Source: Lachnospiraceae bacterium (GTDB taxonomy: Bacteria > Bacillota > Clostridia > Lachnospirales > Lachnospiraceae). Taken from it: a stretch of 64,000 bases of DNA. The position numbers and the translations under genes were made by a program. The stretch is taken from positions 1-64,000 of the forward strand of contig JAAWCE010000046.1 of the NCBI GenBank assembly GCA_022793065.1. Reading direction: 5' to 3'. The notes under the pieces were generated by a model. That model saw only the letters and a list, made by a program, of their open reading frames with translations, did not search any database and had not been told where the DNA came from. Below, one piece after another: positions 36,534 to 46,493 of the stretch; position 1 is the first letter of the stretch, and each line of letters starts with the position of its first letter.

Positions 36534-36792
36534 AAATTTCTGATGAATGTTAGCTGTCTATTGCTTCATTTATGTAAAATGAAGAAACAGTTTTTGATGG
36601 GAATGAGATTGGTAGCAGCAGAGTGGCAATATGAAAGTGCTTATTGATATTGGTGGGGATGCGTCCAGAAGCTATTAATATGTGTTCTCTGGTTCTGTAA
36701 TTGAAGAATATGATTAATATGGAATGTGGCCTATGTCTGACAGGTCAACGTAGGCTTTAGTAAATTTAATTTAGTGGGAAAGGTATGTTGGG
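36534..36792 (+). other. Short intergenic remnant
   Basis: This 259-base spacer has no convincing gene. A 15-codon frame (36631-36678, MKVLIDIGGDASRSY) looks like the beginning of a lost gene. The sequence is AT-rich. Confidence 0.35.
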
Positions 36793-37914
36793 ATGATTCA
36801 AATTACAATAATTACTGTTTGTTATAATGAAAAAAATAAAGTAAGAGAAACAATAGAAAGTGTATGCCAACAGACATATTCTCACATGGAATATCTGATC
36901 ATTGATGGGGGGTCAACGGACGGAACGGTTGATGTGCTGAGGGAATATTCAGAAAATAAGAATATTCGATTTTACAGTGAAAAAGATTTTGGGATATACA
37001 ATGCCATGAACCGCGGGATTGTAAGAGCCAGCGGTGATTATGTATTCTTTATAAATGCCGGGGATACATTTTTTGATGAACATGTCATATCGAATATGGT
37101 TTCTTACATGAAAGATATGGATGTGATTTACTATGGAAAAGTATGTGTGGAATATGCCAATGGGGTAAAACAAATATTGGATTTTTCAGAAGCTGAAGGG
37201 ACATTGGAGGAAAAACTGCTCAATGGATTAATGCCATGTCATCAGGCAATATTTGCACCGAGAAAATTGTTGAATGACCACTACTTTAGGGAACGATTTA
37301 AAATTCGTGCGGATTATGAATGGCTGATGTATTCTGTCAGCAGAGGAAATCGATGTAAAGCAGTTCCAGTGATAGTAAGCTATTATGACGCCTCTGGGAC
37401 AAGTGGTAGAATTAAGAACAACCATTTATTTTATCAGGAAGAAGAGGAAATAATCAGGGAATATCAAAACGATTTTAGAAGAGATAATACAGTAGTCTGT
37501 ACAGAAAACATGGAGAGCGGGAGAAAAGCTGAACAGTTAAAATATTATTATCTATTTGGGCTGATGAATCAATGGATGGCATTAAGACAAAAGGGAGTAA
37601 GTATTGGTGCATATCTGTGGAATAAAGGCTATCATCGTATTGCAATCTATGGTATGGGGGCATTGGGACTGAGATTGGTTGAAGAATTAAAAGGATATGA
37701 TATAAAAGTGGAGTATGCGGTGGATCGAAATGCGGCGAATATATGCGTGGATGTGCGAGTGATTTCACCAGAAGAAATATTAGAAGACGTTGATATGATG
37801 ATTGTTACGGCAGTAACATGTTTTAGTGAAATTGTGGAATTTTTACGTGGTAAGGTTTGTTTTCCGGTTGTTTCACTGGAGGATATGATATCGGAAGCAG
37901 ATGAACAGAGATAG
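36793..37914 (+). CDS. GT2 glycosyltransferase with C-terminal Rossmann module
   Basis: The protein has 373 residues. The GT-A domain (1-230) begins ITIITVCYNEKNKV, has IIDGGSTDGTVDVL and YVFFINAGDTFF for nucleotide and metal binding, and RADYEWLM as the acceptor end. After a linker, residues about 270-373 are the recurring module (RIAIYGMGALGLRLVEELK, VEYAVDRNAANI, MIVTAVTC, FPVVSLEDMI). The linker reads NQWMALRQKGVSIGAYL and is shared with the 43348 protein. It is a cytoplasmic sugar transferase with no membrane helix. Confidence 0.85.
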   Translation: MIQITIITVCYNEKNKVRETIESVCQQTYSHMEYLIIDGGSTDGTVDVLREYSENKNIRFYSEKDFGIYNAMNRGIVRASGDYVFFINAGDTFFDEHVISNMVSYMKDMDVIYYGKVCVEYANGVKQILDFSEAEGTLEEKLLNGLMPCHQAIFAPRKLLNDHYFRERFKIRADYEWLMYSVSRGNRCKAVPVIVSYYDASGTSGRIKNNHLFYQEEEEIIREYQNDFRRDNTVVCTENMESGRKAEQLKYYYLFGLMNQWMALRQKGVSIGAYLWNKGYHRIAIYGMGALGLRLVEELKGYDIKVEYAVDRNAANICVDVRVISPEEILEDVDMMIVTAVTCFSEIVEFLRGKVCFPVVSLEDMISEADEQR

Positions 37915-37977
37915 TGATGACATAGCAGTATTAGTTTTGTCAGGATGGGAAATGTTTGATTATAAGAGGAGAAAGTA

Positions 37978-39447
37978 ATGTCAGCTTATGATGTGTGTTC
38001 AATATTGGACAAATATAACAAAATTATAGCATGGGGAGCAGGGGGATATTTTGAATACTATCATAGGCTGCTGGAAGGAAAAATCACCTATATTGTCGAT
38101 AGAAATGTGGATTTGCATGGAAAGAAAAAAGTTGGAATACCAATAAAACCATTGGCGGAATTGGAAAGAGAGCAAAACAAAAAGGAATGTTTAATTGTGG
38201 TGTTTAATGCGCAGTTTGATGAGATTTTTGCAGAAAGTCAAGCGTTAGGAACATTCGACATTATTGATATTAAAACAATTGAAGCGTTGTATGAACGTAT
38301 TTGTGGCGCTGAATATCATAATTATAGTGAAGAGGGTCAATTGCCTGTTTTGATTTGTGCAGGGATGCATGCAATGTGGGAAATTAACGGATCACGAAAA
38401 TTTATTGATTCGCAAAATGGTGTACTCCATAGAAAGGGTTTCAATACATTAGAGGTTATTCCTCTTAAGTATTATGAAGAATGTAGTTGTCTTAAACAGT
38501 ATGTGGCAGTTAGTCTTAATGGCAAAAATTGGGGAATTTTAATGATAGAGGATTTCATTGTTCAATTTTCCAGAGTAAACAGTGCAATAATACATAGCTT
38601 ATATTATTCTCATGAAATTCTGAAAATACTATTAGAAGGTATAATGGTACAAAAGGGGATATTGTATTATTTGCATGATTATTATTGTGTTTGTAACAAT
38701 AGATTTTTATATTATCAAAATAAAGCATGTTTGGATCAGCACAATAAATTATGTTGTTCAAGGTGTAACAATAGAAATGAGCAAAAAAATATATATGAGT
38801 TTCATCAGAATTTATTTGATAAGTATAATGTAAAACTAATTGCTCCTTCACAACATACGGCTATGTTGGTTCATCAGGTGTACAAAAATGTTGAGACAAT
38901 CGTTATTCCGCATTTGTCCTTTGAAGAAACGGAATATAACAAGCCGCATAAAAAGGTGGAAAGGGTGGCTTATATAGGCGGGGCTAATAGATCGAAAGGC
39001 TGGGATGAATTTAAATGTATATTTGGACAGCTTAAGAACTTATATAAATTTTACTGTATGGGAATGTATGGCAAAAATGATTATATTGAAGAGATAACAT
39101 ATGAGAATGTTGCCATAGAACAGGGGAAAGAAACCTTAACCATGGCAGAAGCACTGAAGAAGAATAACATTGATATTGTATTTCTGGGGGCGATTTGGCC
39201 GGAGACATTCAGCTACACATATTATGAGGCATTTGAGGCGGGATGTTTTGTGATAACGAATGAACTCAGTGGAAATATTTGTAACCAAGTTAAAGTAAAT
39301 CAGAATGGCATAATATTAAAAAATACTGCTGATATTATTCAGTGGCTAAGTGATAAAGAGAATGTATCAAATATTGTCGCAAAGATGAATAGGAAAATAT
39401 CAGAAGTAAAGGCAGATGAATCTTTTTTAGAATATATAAAAGAATAG
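37978..39447 (+). CDS. GT-B glycosyltransferase with N-terminal Rossmann module
   Basis: The protein has 489 residues and an AGGAG site. The first 110 residues contain the module (KIIAWGAGGYFEYYHRLLE, ITYIVDRNVD, GIPIKPLAEL). The remainder is a GT4/GT1-like enzyme: YYLHDYYCVCNNRF with a following cysteine cluster (CLDQHNKLCCSRC), VIPHLSFEETEY, VAYIGGANRSKGWDEF and FLGAIWPETFSYTYYEAFEAG, the donor-binding loop. The order, module first, is opposite to the neighbouring GT4 and GT2. The region is visibly AT-richer than the flanks. Confidence 0.78.
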   Translation: MSAYDVCSILDKYNKIIAWGAGGYFEYYHRLLEGKITYIVDRNVDLHGKKKVGIPIKPLAELEREQNKKECLIVVFNAQFDEIFAESQALGTFDIIDIKTIEALYERICGAEYHNYSEEGQLPVLICAGMHAMWEINGSRKFIDSQNGVLHRKGFNTLEVIPLKYYEECSCLKQYVAVSLNGKNWGILMIEDFIVQFSRVNSAIIHSLYYSHEILKILLEGIMVQKGILYYLHDYYCVCNNRFLYYQNKACLDQHNKLCCSRCNNRNEQKNIYEFHQNLFDKYNVKLIAPSQHTAMLVHQVYKNVETIVIPHLSFEETEYNKPHKKVERVAYIGGANRSKGWDEFKCIFGQLKNLYKFYCMGMYGKNDYIEEITYENVAIEQGKETLTMAEALKKNNIDIVFLGAIWPETFSYTYYEAFEAGCFVITNELSGNICNQVKVNQNGIILKNTADIIQWLSDKENVSNIVAKMNRKISEVKADESFLEYIKE

Positions 39448-39483
39448 ACGGGAACAGCACATGATTTGGGGTAATTGGAAAGG

Positions 39484-41439
39484 ATGGTTTTGCTTATATT
39501 GAAGCGATTATGTATTTATTTAACATATGATAAGAATAAAATAGTTGACAGATATATTGGGTATATGTTGAAAGAACTGCGAACATGTGTGGATAAGCTG
39601 GTGGTGATCTGTAACGAAGATAAAGTTTCCCGCGGCATAAAGATACTTGAGGAATACGCAGATGAAATTTTTTATCGTGAGAATATAGGTTATGATGCTG
39701 GGGGCTTTAAAGACGCATTGTGTAAATTTGTAGGCTGGGACAAGATTACACAATATGATGAAATGATTTTGTCAAATGATTCTTTTTTTGGTCCGTTTTA
39801 TCCCATGAAGAAGATCTTTGAACAGATGGATGCAGAAAAGCTTGACTTTTGGGGATTGACAAAACATGGGGAACTGCATAGCAGCAACAGGGGAAGCTTT
39901 TCGGAGCACGTTCAATCATATTTTATCGGAATACGGAAAAGGATGTTGTGTTGTAGCCAGTTCCGCAATTATTGGGAAGAGATGCCATATTATAAATTGT
40001 TTGATGATGTGGTTAAGCAGCATGAGGTGAAATTTACATCTTACTTTAAGAAGTTAGGATATACCTATGATGTACTTGCGGAAATAGATGTGAATAACAC
40101 TACAAAGAATATGGTTGGTAATTATTCACAGTATGCCAATATTTCTTACGAACTGATTAGAAAGCGTAATTTCCCGTTTTTGAAGAAGCAGCAACTTTCT
40201 TATGATACTTTATACACTCAGACACAGGAGAATTTGCGCCAGGCCATTGACTATATTGACAAAGAAACGGATTATGATGTGGAACTGATATGGGAAAATT
40301 TGATTCGCACTATGAATATCACAGATTTGCAGAGGAGTCTCCATTTGCAGTATGTGATTTCACCAGATCAAAGATGTGTTGCCTGTGGCAAAGTGGCGTT
40401 AGTTGTGTTCATTCAATATCCCAAATCAGCAGAATATGTTTTGGAATATCTGGCAGAGACGCCTTCAGGTATTTTAGTCCGTATCTATGCGGAAAGATAT
40501 GAACTTTTAGAGGATTATCAGGCGCAAGGGTTGAAGTGTGCAGTTGCGTCATCTGACAGGTTTGTGGAGGTGCTGTCAGAATTTAGTGTATATGATTATG
40601 TATGTGTTTTGCATGATACGGATATGTCTTCTGATGTAGCTCCAAGCTGTACAGGAAAGTCTTATTTTTTTAATGTGTGGGAGAATCTGGTGAAAGACAG
40701 TCAACATATATCTGGAATATTGGAGAAGTTTGTCAGAGAATCCAGACTGGGATTTTTAGCGCCGCCGCAACCTAATTTTGGAGAATATTTTGGAGAATAT
40801 GGAAGGGGATGGAATGGGGTCTTTGAGAGTGTTTTGCAGATTGTGGAGCGATTACAGCTTCATTGTCAAATTTCCAGGCAATTGCCCCCTTTTCGCATCA
40901 CAAACAATTTTTGGATTCGTGGATGCGTTTTACATAAATTGAAAGATATGTTGCCAGAAGAGTATGGTTACTTTTGGTATTTGCCGATGTTTTTAGCGCA
41001 AGATTCAGGTTACTATTCTGGAATTGTTGAGAGTACGGCATATGCGTCTATGAATGAAGTAAATATGCAATATTATCTCTCTCAGCTAGGTGCCTTGTTT
41101 AAACAATGGTGTGGGGACTTTCATACCTTTTATGAGATGAAGAATCATCTGTTTTTATGTGCATTAGGAGGTTTTTGCAGGAAATTTGAACAAATTTTGA
41201 TTTATGGGGCGGGTGAACTTGCACAGCAATATGGCAGTTTAATACCGGAGGCAGAGGCGTATCTTGTTTCAGAGGGGCAAAAAAAACCAAAGGAACTAAA
41301 TGGCAAACCTGTAAAGTATTTATCACAGCTTCCTTTGTCAGAAAAGTATGGAATTGTCCTTTGCCTGAATGAAAAGAATCAAAGAGAGGTAATTCCTTTG
41401 TTAGAGAAGAGAGGAATAAGGAACTATTTCTGTATTTAA
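39484..41439 (+). CDS. RgpF-type rhamnan synthesis protein with C-terminal Rossmann module
   Basis: The protein has 651 residues. The N-terminal third is RgpF-like (CIYLTYDKNKIVDRYIGYML, RENIGYDAGGFKDALC, LSNDSFFGPFYPM). A second glycosyltransferase-like unit follows (VALVVFIQYPKSAEYV, YVCVLHDTDMSS, WIRGCVLHKLKDM). The final 85 residues are the module (ILIYGAGELAQQYGSLI...GKPVKYLSQL). RgpF proteins take part in rhamnose polymer assembly. I chose ATG 39484 over TTG 39475 because of the spacing to GGAAAGG, but the start is uncertain. Confidence 0.75.
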   Translation: MVLLILKRLCIYLTYDKNKIVDRYIGYMLKELRTCVDKLVVICNEDKVSRGIKILEEYADEIFYRENIGYDAGGFKDALCKFVGWDKITQYDEMILSNDSFFGPFYPMKKIFEQMDAEKLDFWGLTKHGELHSSNRGSFSEHVQSYFIGIRKRMLCCSQFRNYWEEMPYYKLFDDVVKQHEVKFTSYFKKLGYTYDVLAEIDVNNTTKNMVGNYSQYANISYELIRKRNFPFLKKQQLSYDTLYTQTQENLRQAIDYIDKETDYDVELIWENLIRTMNITDLQRSLHLQYVISPDQRCVACGKVALVVFIQYPKSAEYVLEYLAETPSGILVRIYAERYELLEDYQAQGLKCAVASSDRFVEVLSEFSVYDYVCVLHDTDMSSDVAPSCTGKSYFFNVWENLVKDSQHISGILEKFVRESRLGFLAPPQPNFGEYFGEYGRGWNGVFESVLQIVERLQLHCQISRQLPPFRITNNFWIRGCVLHKLKDMLPEEYGYFWYLPMFLAQDSGYYSGIVESTAYASMNEVNMQYYLSQLGALFKQWCGDFHTFYEMKNHLFLCALGGFCRKFEQILIYGAGELAQQYGSLIPEAEAYLVSEGQKKPKELNGKPVKYLSQLPLSEKYGIVLCLNEKNQREVIPLLEKRGIRNYFCI

Positions 41440-41581
41440 ACATGGAATAACTCATATGGAAGTTATGTTATAGCTTATGTGGGCGGATTCGGCTGTTTAT
41501 ACAATGGGATATAGGGCATAAAATGATTCGAGTGTATTGCAATAAAAACATGGAAATTACAATCAGGAGGTTTGTTTTAAG

Positions 41582-43267
41582 ATGAAGTATATCATATATG
41601 GAATAAACCGGGCGGCAAAAGATTTCACCTACATTTTCGACGACCTGGAGATTTTATATCTGACGGACGATACTGTGGAATCGGATAGCATCCTCTGGGG
41701 CAAGTACCCTGTGCGATGTATGGAAGATGCTCTGGCGGATTCGTCTTATGACCAAATTATCATCTGCGATTTTGAGAAGACGGAGAAGGAGAGGCGGTTA
41801 CAGGAAAGAGGTCTGGTTTATCAAAAAGATTATGTATATGAGGAAGATTTTTTTGCCGAGTTGGATGAAATATCCATTCCAGACAACAGGAAAATAGCTG
41901 TTTGGGGAACGGGAAAGATGTGTGGCTTTCTGTTGGAAAACAATTTACCCCAAAAGGTAGAGGTTTTTATTGATACCTATAAACGGCAGGATGTGTTCAG
42001 GGGCCGACCGGTGCTTTCTCCCAATGAGATAAAGGATTGGACCCAATATTATATTATCATTGCCGTTGCGGACGACTGTGCTATCAGAAACAAATTAAGC
42101 GAGCTGGGGCTGCAGGAACAGATTGATTATATAGGATATGAGGAATTTCTGGCGCTGCCGTCCGTACTTTTGCGAAAGACGCTTTTTGACAGGGCATATT
42201 ATGACCTGAAATGTACAACCATGTGCAATCATTTGGAAATCCTGGCAGACGGGGCGACCAGAAGCTGCTGTACCACATTTGTTGCCCAGGGGCTGGAGAA
42301 TATATTTGATAAGAATGTGGATGAGCTTTGGAATTCACGATTACATAAAATATTATGTCTCTCTACAGAGAACAGGACGTTTTCCTTCTGTGATAAGAGT
42401 ATGTGTCCTCTGTTTGTGGCAAAGGAGCGAGAGGAAGTCGCTGATTCTGCGGACGGGGAGCCTTATAGGGAAATAACACCGTTTCCTGAGACGTTATCGT
42501 TAGGGTACGATTCTTCCTGCAACCTTTCTTGTATCACATGCAGAAAAGAACTGCACTATGCAAAGGGAGAGGAATTGGAAAATGTAAACAGGATTACGGA
42601 TAAGGTAATCAAGGAATATTTGCCTCATTGTAAGTTCCTGATTATGGCAGGGAGCGGTGAAGTATTTGCCAGTCCGGCATATCGAAAAGTATATGATTCG
42701 GCGGAATGTCATCCGAAGTACATTCGTCTGTTATCCAACGGCACACTTTTTACGCCTGCGAACTGGGAACGGTTTGTGAAAGGGAAGAGCGCAAAAATTA
42801 TGCTGACGGCTTCCATAGATGCGGCAACGAAAGAAACCTATGGAATGATACGTCAGGGGGGAAATTTTGACATACTTAAGAAAAACATGGAATTTGCGTC
42901 TCAGTTGCGGAAAAATGGAGATCTTTGTTATTTTCGTATGAATTTCGTGGTGCAGAGGGAGAATTTCAGAGAGATGATTCCATTTGTAGAATGGGGGCAG
43001 GCTTTGGGTGTGGATGAGATCTTTTTCACAAAGATACTGAACTGGGGCACTTACACATCGGAAGAATTTGCGCAAATCAGCATGATGGAACCGGATGGCG
43101 TTACCCCGAAACCAGAACTAAAAGAAGTGCTTGCGCATCCAACTATGAAAAGCAGTATTGTTGATATGGGCACGATTCAGTTTGCACATAAGATTGATGA
43201 AGTGAACATGGTTGAGAATTATTATATGTGGGAGCTGGAAAAGCGAGGCGGGAAAATTTTTAACTGA
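41582..43267 (+). CDS. Radical SAM protein with two N-terminal Rossmann modules and a Cys-rich segment
   Basis: The protein has 561 residues. Two copies of the recurring module lie at about 1-90 (YIIYGINRAAKDFTYIF) and 102-195 (IAVWGTGKMCGFLLEN...VFIDTYKRQDVF). A cysteine-rich segment follows (C211, C215, C229-C230, C259, C270, C275), resembling a SPASM domain but placed before the radical SAM core. The core has C313-x3-C317-x2-C320 (SSCNLSCITCRKE), MAGSGEVF for SAM, and SIDAATKETYGMIR. The order is unusual. It starts after an AGGAGG site (spacing 11). The substrate is unknown. Confidence 0.78.
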   Translation: MKYIIYGINRAAKDFTYIFDDLEILYLTDDTVESDSILWGKYPVRCMEDALADSSYDQIIICDFEKTEKERRLQERGLVYQKDYVYEEDFFAELDEISIPDNRKIAVWGTGKMCGFLLENNLPQKVEVFIDTYKRQDVFRGRPVLSPNEIKDWTQYYIIIAVADDCAIRNKLSELGLQEQIDYIGYEEFLALPSVLLRKTLFDRAYYDLKCTTMCNHLEILADGATRSCCTTFVAQGLENIFDKNVDELWNSRLHKILCLSTENRTFSFCDKSMCPLFVAKEREEVADSADGEPYREITPFPETLSLGYDSSCNLSCITCRKELHYAKGEELENVNRITDKVIKEYLPHCKFLIMAGSGEVFASPAYRKVYDSAECHPKYIRLLSNGTLFTPANWERFVKGKSAKIMLTASIDAATKETYGMIRQGGNFDILKKNMEFASQLRKNGDLCYFRMNFVVQRENFREMIPFVEWGQALGVDEIFFTKILNWGTYTSEEFAQISMMEPDGVTPKPELKEVLAHPTMKSSIVDMGTIQFAHKIDEVNMVENYYMWELEKRGGKIFN

Positions 43268-43347
43268 TTGGGCGTAACAGTGGTCAGCGATTTTATTGTC
43301 AGAATTATTGATTGGTTTGCATGCCAAAGTATGTGGGGGGTATCAAT

Positions 43348-43830
43348 ATGAAATTAAGAATATTACCGTTGGCGGCGGCAGCTTTGGGGGGCGCGGCTTT
43401 GGGAATATGGCAGAATGGAAAGCGCGGGAAAAAGAAAGCGGACGCGCTGCAGAATCGGATTCATGTCCTTTCGGATCATTTTCAGCTTTTAAATCACTGG
43501 TTGGAGATAAAGGGAGAAGGGAAAAGTACAGCCGATTATTTTAAAGAGATGGGATATGGTCATATTGCTATTTACGGTATGGCAGATTTAGGAATACGAC
43601 TAACCGAAGATTTGGATGGTGGTTCTGTGGTTGTGGATTATGGTATAGATCGGGATATCAGTTGTTCCATTGCTAGGATAGAGGAAGTGTATACGCCGGA
43701 AGATGACTTGCCGGATACGGACGTCATTGTTGTCACGCCGTATGCCGTTTTTGAAGAGATTAAAAAGAATTTGGAGAAAAAGGTGAACTGCCCCATTGTT
43801 TCTCTGGAAGAGGTTGTGTGGAGTGTGTAA
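43348..43830 (+). CDS. Membrane-anchored Rossmann-like module protein
   Basis: The protein has 160 residues. The start ATG 43348 follows a G6 run that serves as a weak ribosome site; ATG 43321 is possible. Residues 3-20 (LRILPLAAAALGGAALGIW) form a membrane anchor, followed by a lysine-rich patch. The linker LNHWLEIKGEGKSTADY and the module (HIAIYGMADLGIRLTEDL, YGIDRDIS, CPIVSLEEVV) match the C-terminus of the GT2 at 36793. It is the only clearly membrane-tethered member of the cluster, and could bring module-bearing enzymes to the membrane. Confidence 0.68.
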   Translation: MKLRILPLAAAALGGAALGIWQNGKRGKKKADALQNRIHVLSDHFQLLNHWLEIKGEGKSTADYFKEMGYGHIAIYGMADLGIRLTEDLDGGSVVVDYGIDRDISCSIARIEEVYTPEDDLPDTDVIVVTPYAVFEEIKKNLEKKVNCPIVSLEEVVWSV

Positions 43831-43859
43831 TGGGGAGCAGGGGCATCGAAGTGTAGAGA

Positions 43860-43898
43860 CGGAACAAGTTCTCGTAAGCGAAAACTGAAATAGAAAGG
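43860..43898 (+). repeat. Dispersed intergenic element A, degenerate copy
   Basis: CGGAACAAGTTCTCGTAAGCG and AACTGAAATAGAAAGG repeat the 3' half of the element at 12227-12325. It forms the leader of the next gene. Confidence 0.45.
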
Positions 43899-43905
43899 TA
43901 TCATT

Positions 43906-44964
43906 ATGAAGCTGATTGCATTTTATTTGCCGCAATTTCATGAAATCCCGGAAAATAACGACGCATGGGGAGCAGGATTTACAGAATGGACCAACGTAAA
44001 AAAAGCCCGTCCTTTGTATCTGGGGCATAATCAGCCAAGGAAGCCCTTGCATGGCCGGTATTACAATCTTCTGGTAGACGGTGTGATGGAGTGGCAAATG
44101 TCTCTGGCAAAGAAAGCCGGGATTTACGGTTTTTGTTTTTATCATTATTGGTTTCAGGGCAGGATGGTATTGGAAAAACCGGTGGAACTGTTGCTGCAAA
44201 AGAAAGAGATTGATTTTCGCTACTGTTTTTCCTGGGCCAATGAACCCTGGACGAAAACCTGGCATGGAGCCGGCGGGAACAAAGAGATTTTGATTCCGCA
44301 GTCCTATGGCAGAGAGGAAGAATGGGAAGCTCATTATGTGTACTTTCGGCGTTTTTTTCAGGATGAGAGATATATCAAGGAGCAGAATCGACCGGTGATA
44401 CTGATATATCGTCTGCGGAACATTCCATGTTTCAACGATATGATTCGATATTGGAATAGGAAGGCAAAAGAAGACGGCTTTGAGGGGATTTTCCTGATTT
44501 CCATGGACATGTGGAGAGAACAGGCGGCAAAAAGCTGCCTTGTAAATGGAACAGTGGACTTTGAACCCAATAAGACAAGGGCCGAGCGGATGCGCGTATC
44601 TTCCATATGGAACCCTACAGAAGAAGGAAGTGTTTTCCGAAACCGTTTTGCAATTCGTTCTATGAATTATGGGGAAGTCAACAGGAAAATGCTGCAAATT
44701 CCTCATGAAAAGAATCATTTTCGGACTGTTTATGTGGATTTTGACGATTCTCCCCGTCGCGGAACGAGGGCAGTGATTACGAGAGGGTCTACACCGGAGA
44801 AATTCGGCCGGTATTTAAGAGAATCCATACGACTCAGCCATAAGGAAGGGAATGAATTTCTATTCATTAACGCCTGGAACGAATGGGGAGAAGGAAATTA
44901 CCTGGAACCCGACACCAGGAATGGATACGGATATCTGCGGCAAATCAAACAAGCATTGGAATAA
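43906..44964 (+). CDS. WbsX-like glycoside hydrolase 99-type protein
   Basis: The protein has 352 residues. It has the WbsX signature: IAFYLPQFHEIPENNDAWGAGFTEW at the start, YGFCFYHYWFQGRMVLEKP, FSWANEPWTKTWHG and INAWNEWGEGNYLEPD near the end. WbsX-like proteins are common in O-antigen and capsule loci. They resemble GH99 endo-mannosidases and may trim or transfer sugars. There is no signal peptide, so this one is cytoplasmic. The ribosome site AAAGG comes from the repeat upstream. Confidence 0.85.
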   Translation: MKLIAFYLPQFHEIPENNDAWGAGFTEWTNVKKARPLYLGHNQPRKPLHGRYYNLLVDGVMEWQMSLAKKAGIYGFCFYHYWFQGRMVLEKPVELLLQKKEIDFRYCFSWANEPWTKTWHGAGGNKEILIPQSYGREEEWEAHYVYFRRFFQDERYIKEQNRPVILIYRLRNIPCFNDMIRYWNRKAKEDGFEGIFLISMDMWREQAAKSCLVNGTVDFEPNKTRAERMRVSSIWNPTEEGSVFRNRFAIRSMNYGEVNRKMLQIPHEKNHFRTVYVDFDDSPRRGTRAVITRGSTPEKFGRYLRESIRLSHKEGNEFLFINAWNEWGEGNYLEPDTRNGYGYLRQIKQALE

Positions 44965-45005
44965 AAATTTTTAGAAAGTAGAAACGGAACTGGAATGGAG
45001 GACAT

Positions 45006-46493
45006 ATGGAATACATCGTAGTTCAGGCGGGCGGAAAGGGGACCAGACTGGGATACCTGACCAAAAATAAACCAAAGGCATTGGTTCCTGTTGAAAATTT
45101 ACCTATGATATTCCATCTTTTTCGGAAATATCCTGATAAAAAATTTGTAATCATAGGGGACTATCAAAAGGATGTGCTGCGGGAGTATCTTTCAAGCTTT
45201 GTGGATGTGAAATATCAGGTGGTTAATGCGGAAGGGACAGGAACCTGTTCCGGGATTCGACAGGCTTTGGCGCGCATACCGGCAGGAAAGCCTTTTATGC
45301 TGGTATGGTCTGATTTGATTCTGCCCGGAGGGCTGGAACTTCCGGAAGAGATTGAAGAAGATTACATTGGAATATCAGGAACATTTCCCTGTCGTTGGAG
45401 CTATCGTGAAGGACAATTTATTGAAGAAAGTTCCTGTGAACATGGGGTGGCGGGATTTTTCATTTTTACAGACAAGGACAAGCTTTCCGAAATACCGGAG
45501 AGTGGAGAACTGGTCCGTTGGATGGGGAATCAGGGGATGAAATTTCAGGAAATCAGTTTGGCCGGAACCAGAGAGTTTGGCTTACTGGCGGAATATGAAA
45601 AGCTGGACAGAGAGAAATGCAGACCCTTTAATCGGATTACTGTAAAGGATGGCATACTTACCAAAGAGGCTGTGGATGAACAGGGAAGGAAGTTGGCGCT
45701 GAGGGAATGTGCCTGGTATGAAAAGGCCAGGAAGTTGAATATTCAGATTTTGCCCCATATTTACGGAACCAATCCTTTGAGGATGGAATACATAAAAGGG
45801 AAAAATATCTATGAATGTAACCTTTCCTATGAAGAAAAAAAGGACGTATTGGAAAAGGTCGTTGATGCTTTGAACAGACTGCATCGTTCGGATTGGGCGG
45901 AAGCGGATTCTTTTAGCATGAAGGAAGCCTATTTTCATAAAACCATGGAACGATTGAGTCGAATAGAAGATTTGGTACCTTTTGCGCGGGAAAAAGTTAT
46001 TCGAGTCAACGGGAAAGCATGTAGGAATATCTATTTTCATAAACGGGAGCTGGAAAAAGCATTGGAACAGCTTACCTGTGAACAATTCCAATTCATTCAT
46101 GGTGACTGCACTTTTTCCAATCTAATGCTGCGGGAGGACGGCACCCCGGTACTGATTGACCCCAGAGGATATTTCGGATATACAGAGCTTTATGGTGATG
46201 TACGTTATGATTGGGCGAAATTATATTATTCCATTGTAGGGAATTATGACAGATTTAATTTAAAGGATTTTCGGCTGGAGATTGGAGCGGGAGAGGTATC
46301 TCTGGAAATCGCATCCAATCACTGGGAGGATATGGAAAAAGATTTCTTTGCATTGACCGGAGCGGACAGTTATGAGATTAAGCTGCTGCATGGGGTCATC
46401 TGGCTGTCGCTGACCACCTATGCCTGGCAGGATTATGATTCGGTATGCGGTGCGTTCTACAATGGATTATATTATCTGGAGGATGTGTTATGA
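45006..46493 (+). CDS. Fused sugar nucleotidyltransferase/phosphotransferase-fold kinase
   Basis: The protein has 495 residues. The N-terminal 210 are a nucleotidyltransferase (VQAGGKGTRLGYLTKNKPKAL at the nucleotide loop, MLVWSDLIL, GVAGFFIF). The C-terminal 280 are an aminoglycoside/choline-kinase fold with H365-G-D367 and N372 (HGDCTFSNLM), then D385 in VLIDPRGYFG. Such fusions phosphorylate a sugar or polyol and activate it in one protein (compare LicA/LicC functions). It overlaps the next SIS gene (ATGA), so the two act in the same branch. Confidence 0.8.
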   Translation: MEYIVVQAGGKGTRLGYLTKNKPKALVPVENLPMIFHLFRKYPDKKFVIIGDYQKDVLREYLSSFVDVKYQVVNAEGTGTCSGIRQALARIPAGKPFMLVWSDLILPGGLELPEEIEEDYIGISGTFPCRWSYREGQFIEESSCEHGVAGFFIFTDKDKLSEIPESGELVRWMGNQGMKFQEISLAGTREFGLLAEYEKLDREKCRPFNRITVKDGILTKEAVDEQGRKLALRECAWYEKARKLNIQILPHIYGTNPLRMEYIKGKNIYECNLSYEEKKDVLEKVVDALNRLHRSDWAEADSFSMKEAYFHKTMERLSRIEDLVPFAREKVIRVNGKACRNIYFHKRELEKALEQLTCEQFQFIHGDCTFSNLMLREDGTPVLIDPRGYFGYTELYGDVRYDWAKLYYSIVGNYDRFNLKDFRLEIGAGEVSLEIASNHWEDMEKDFFALTGADSYEIKLLHGVIWLSLTTYAWQDYDSVCGAFYNGLYYLEDVL

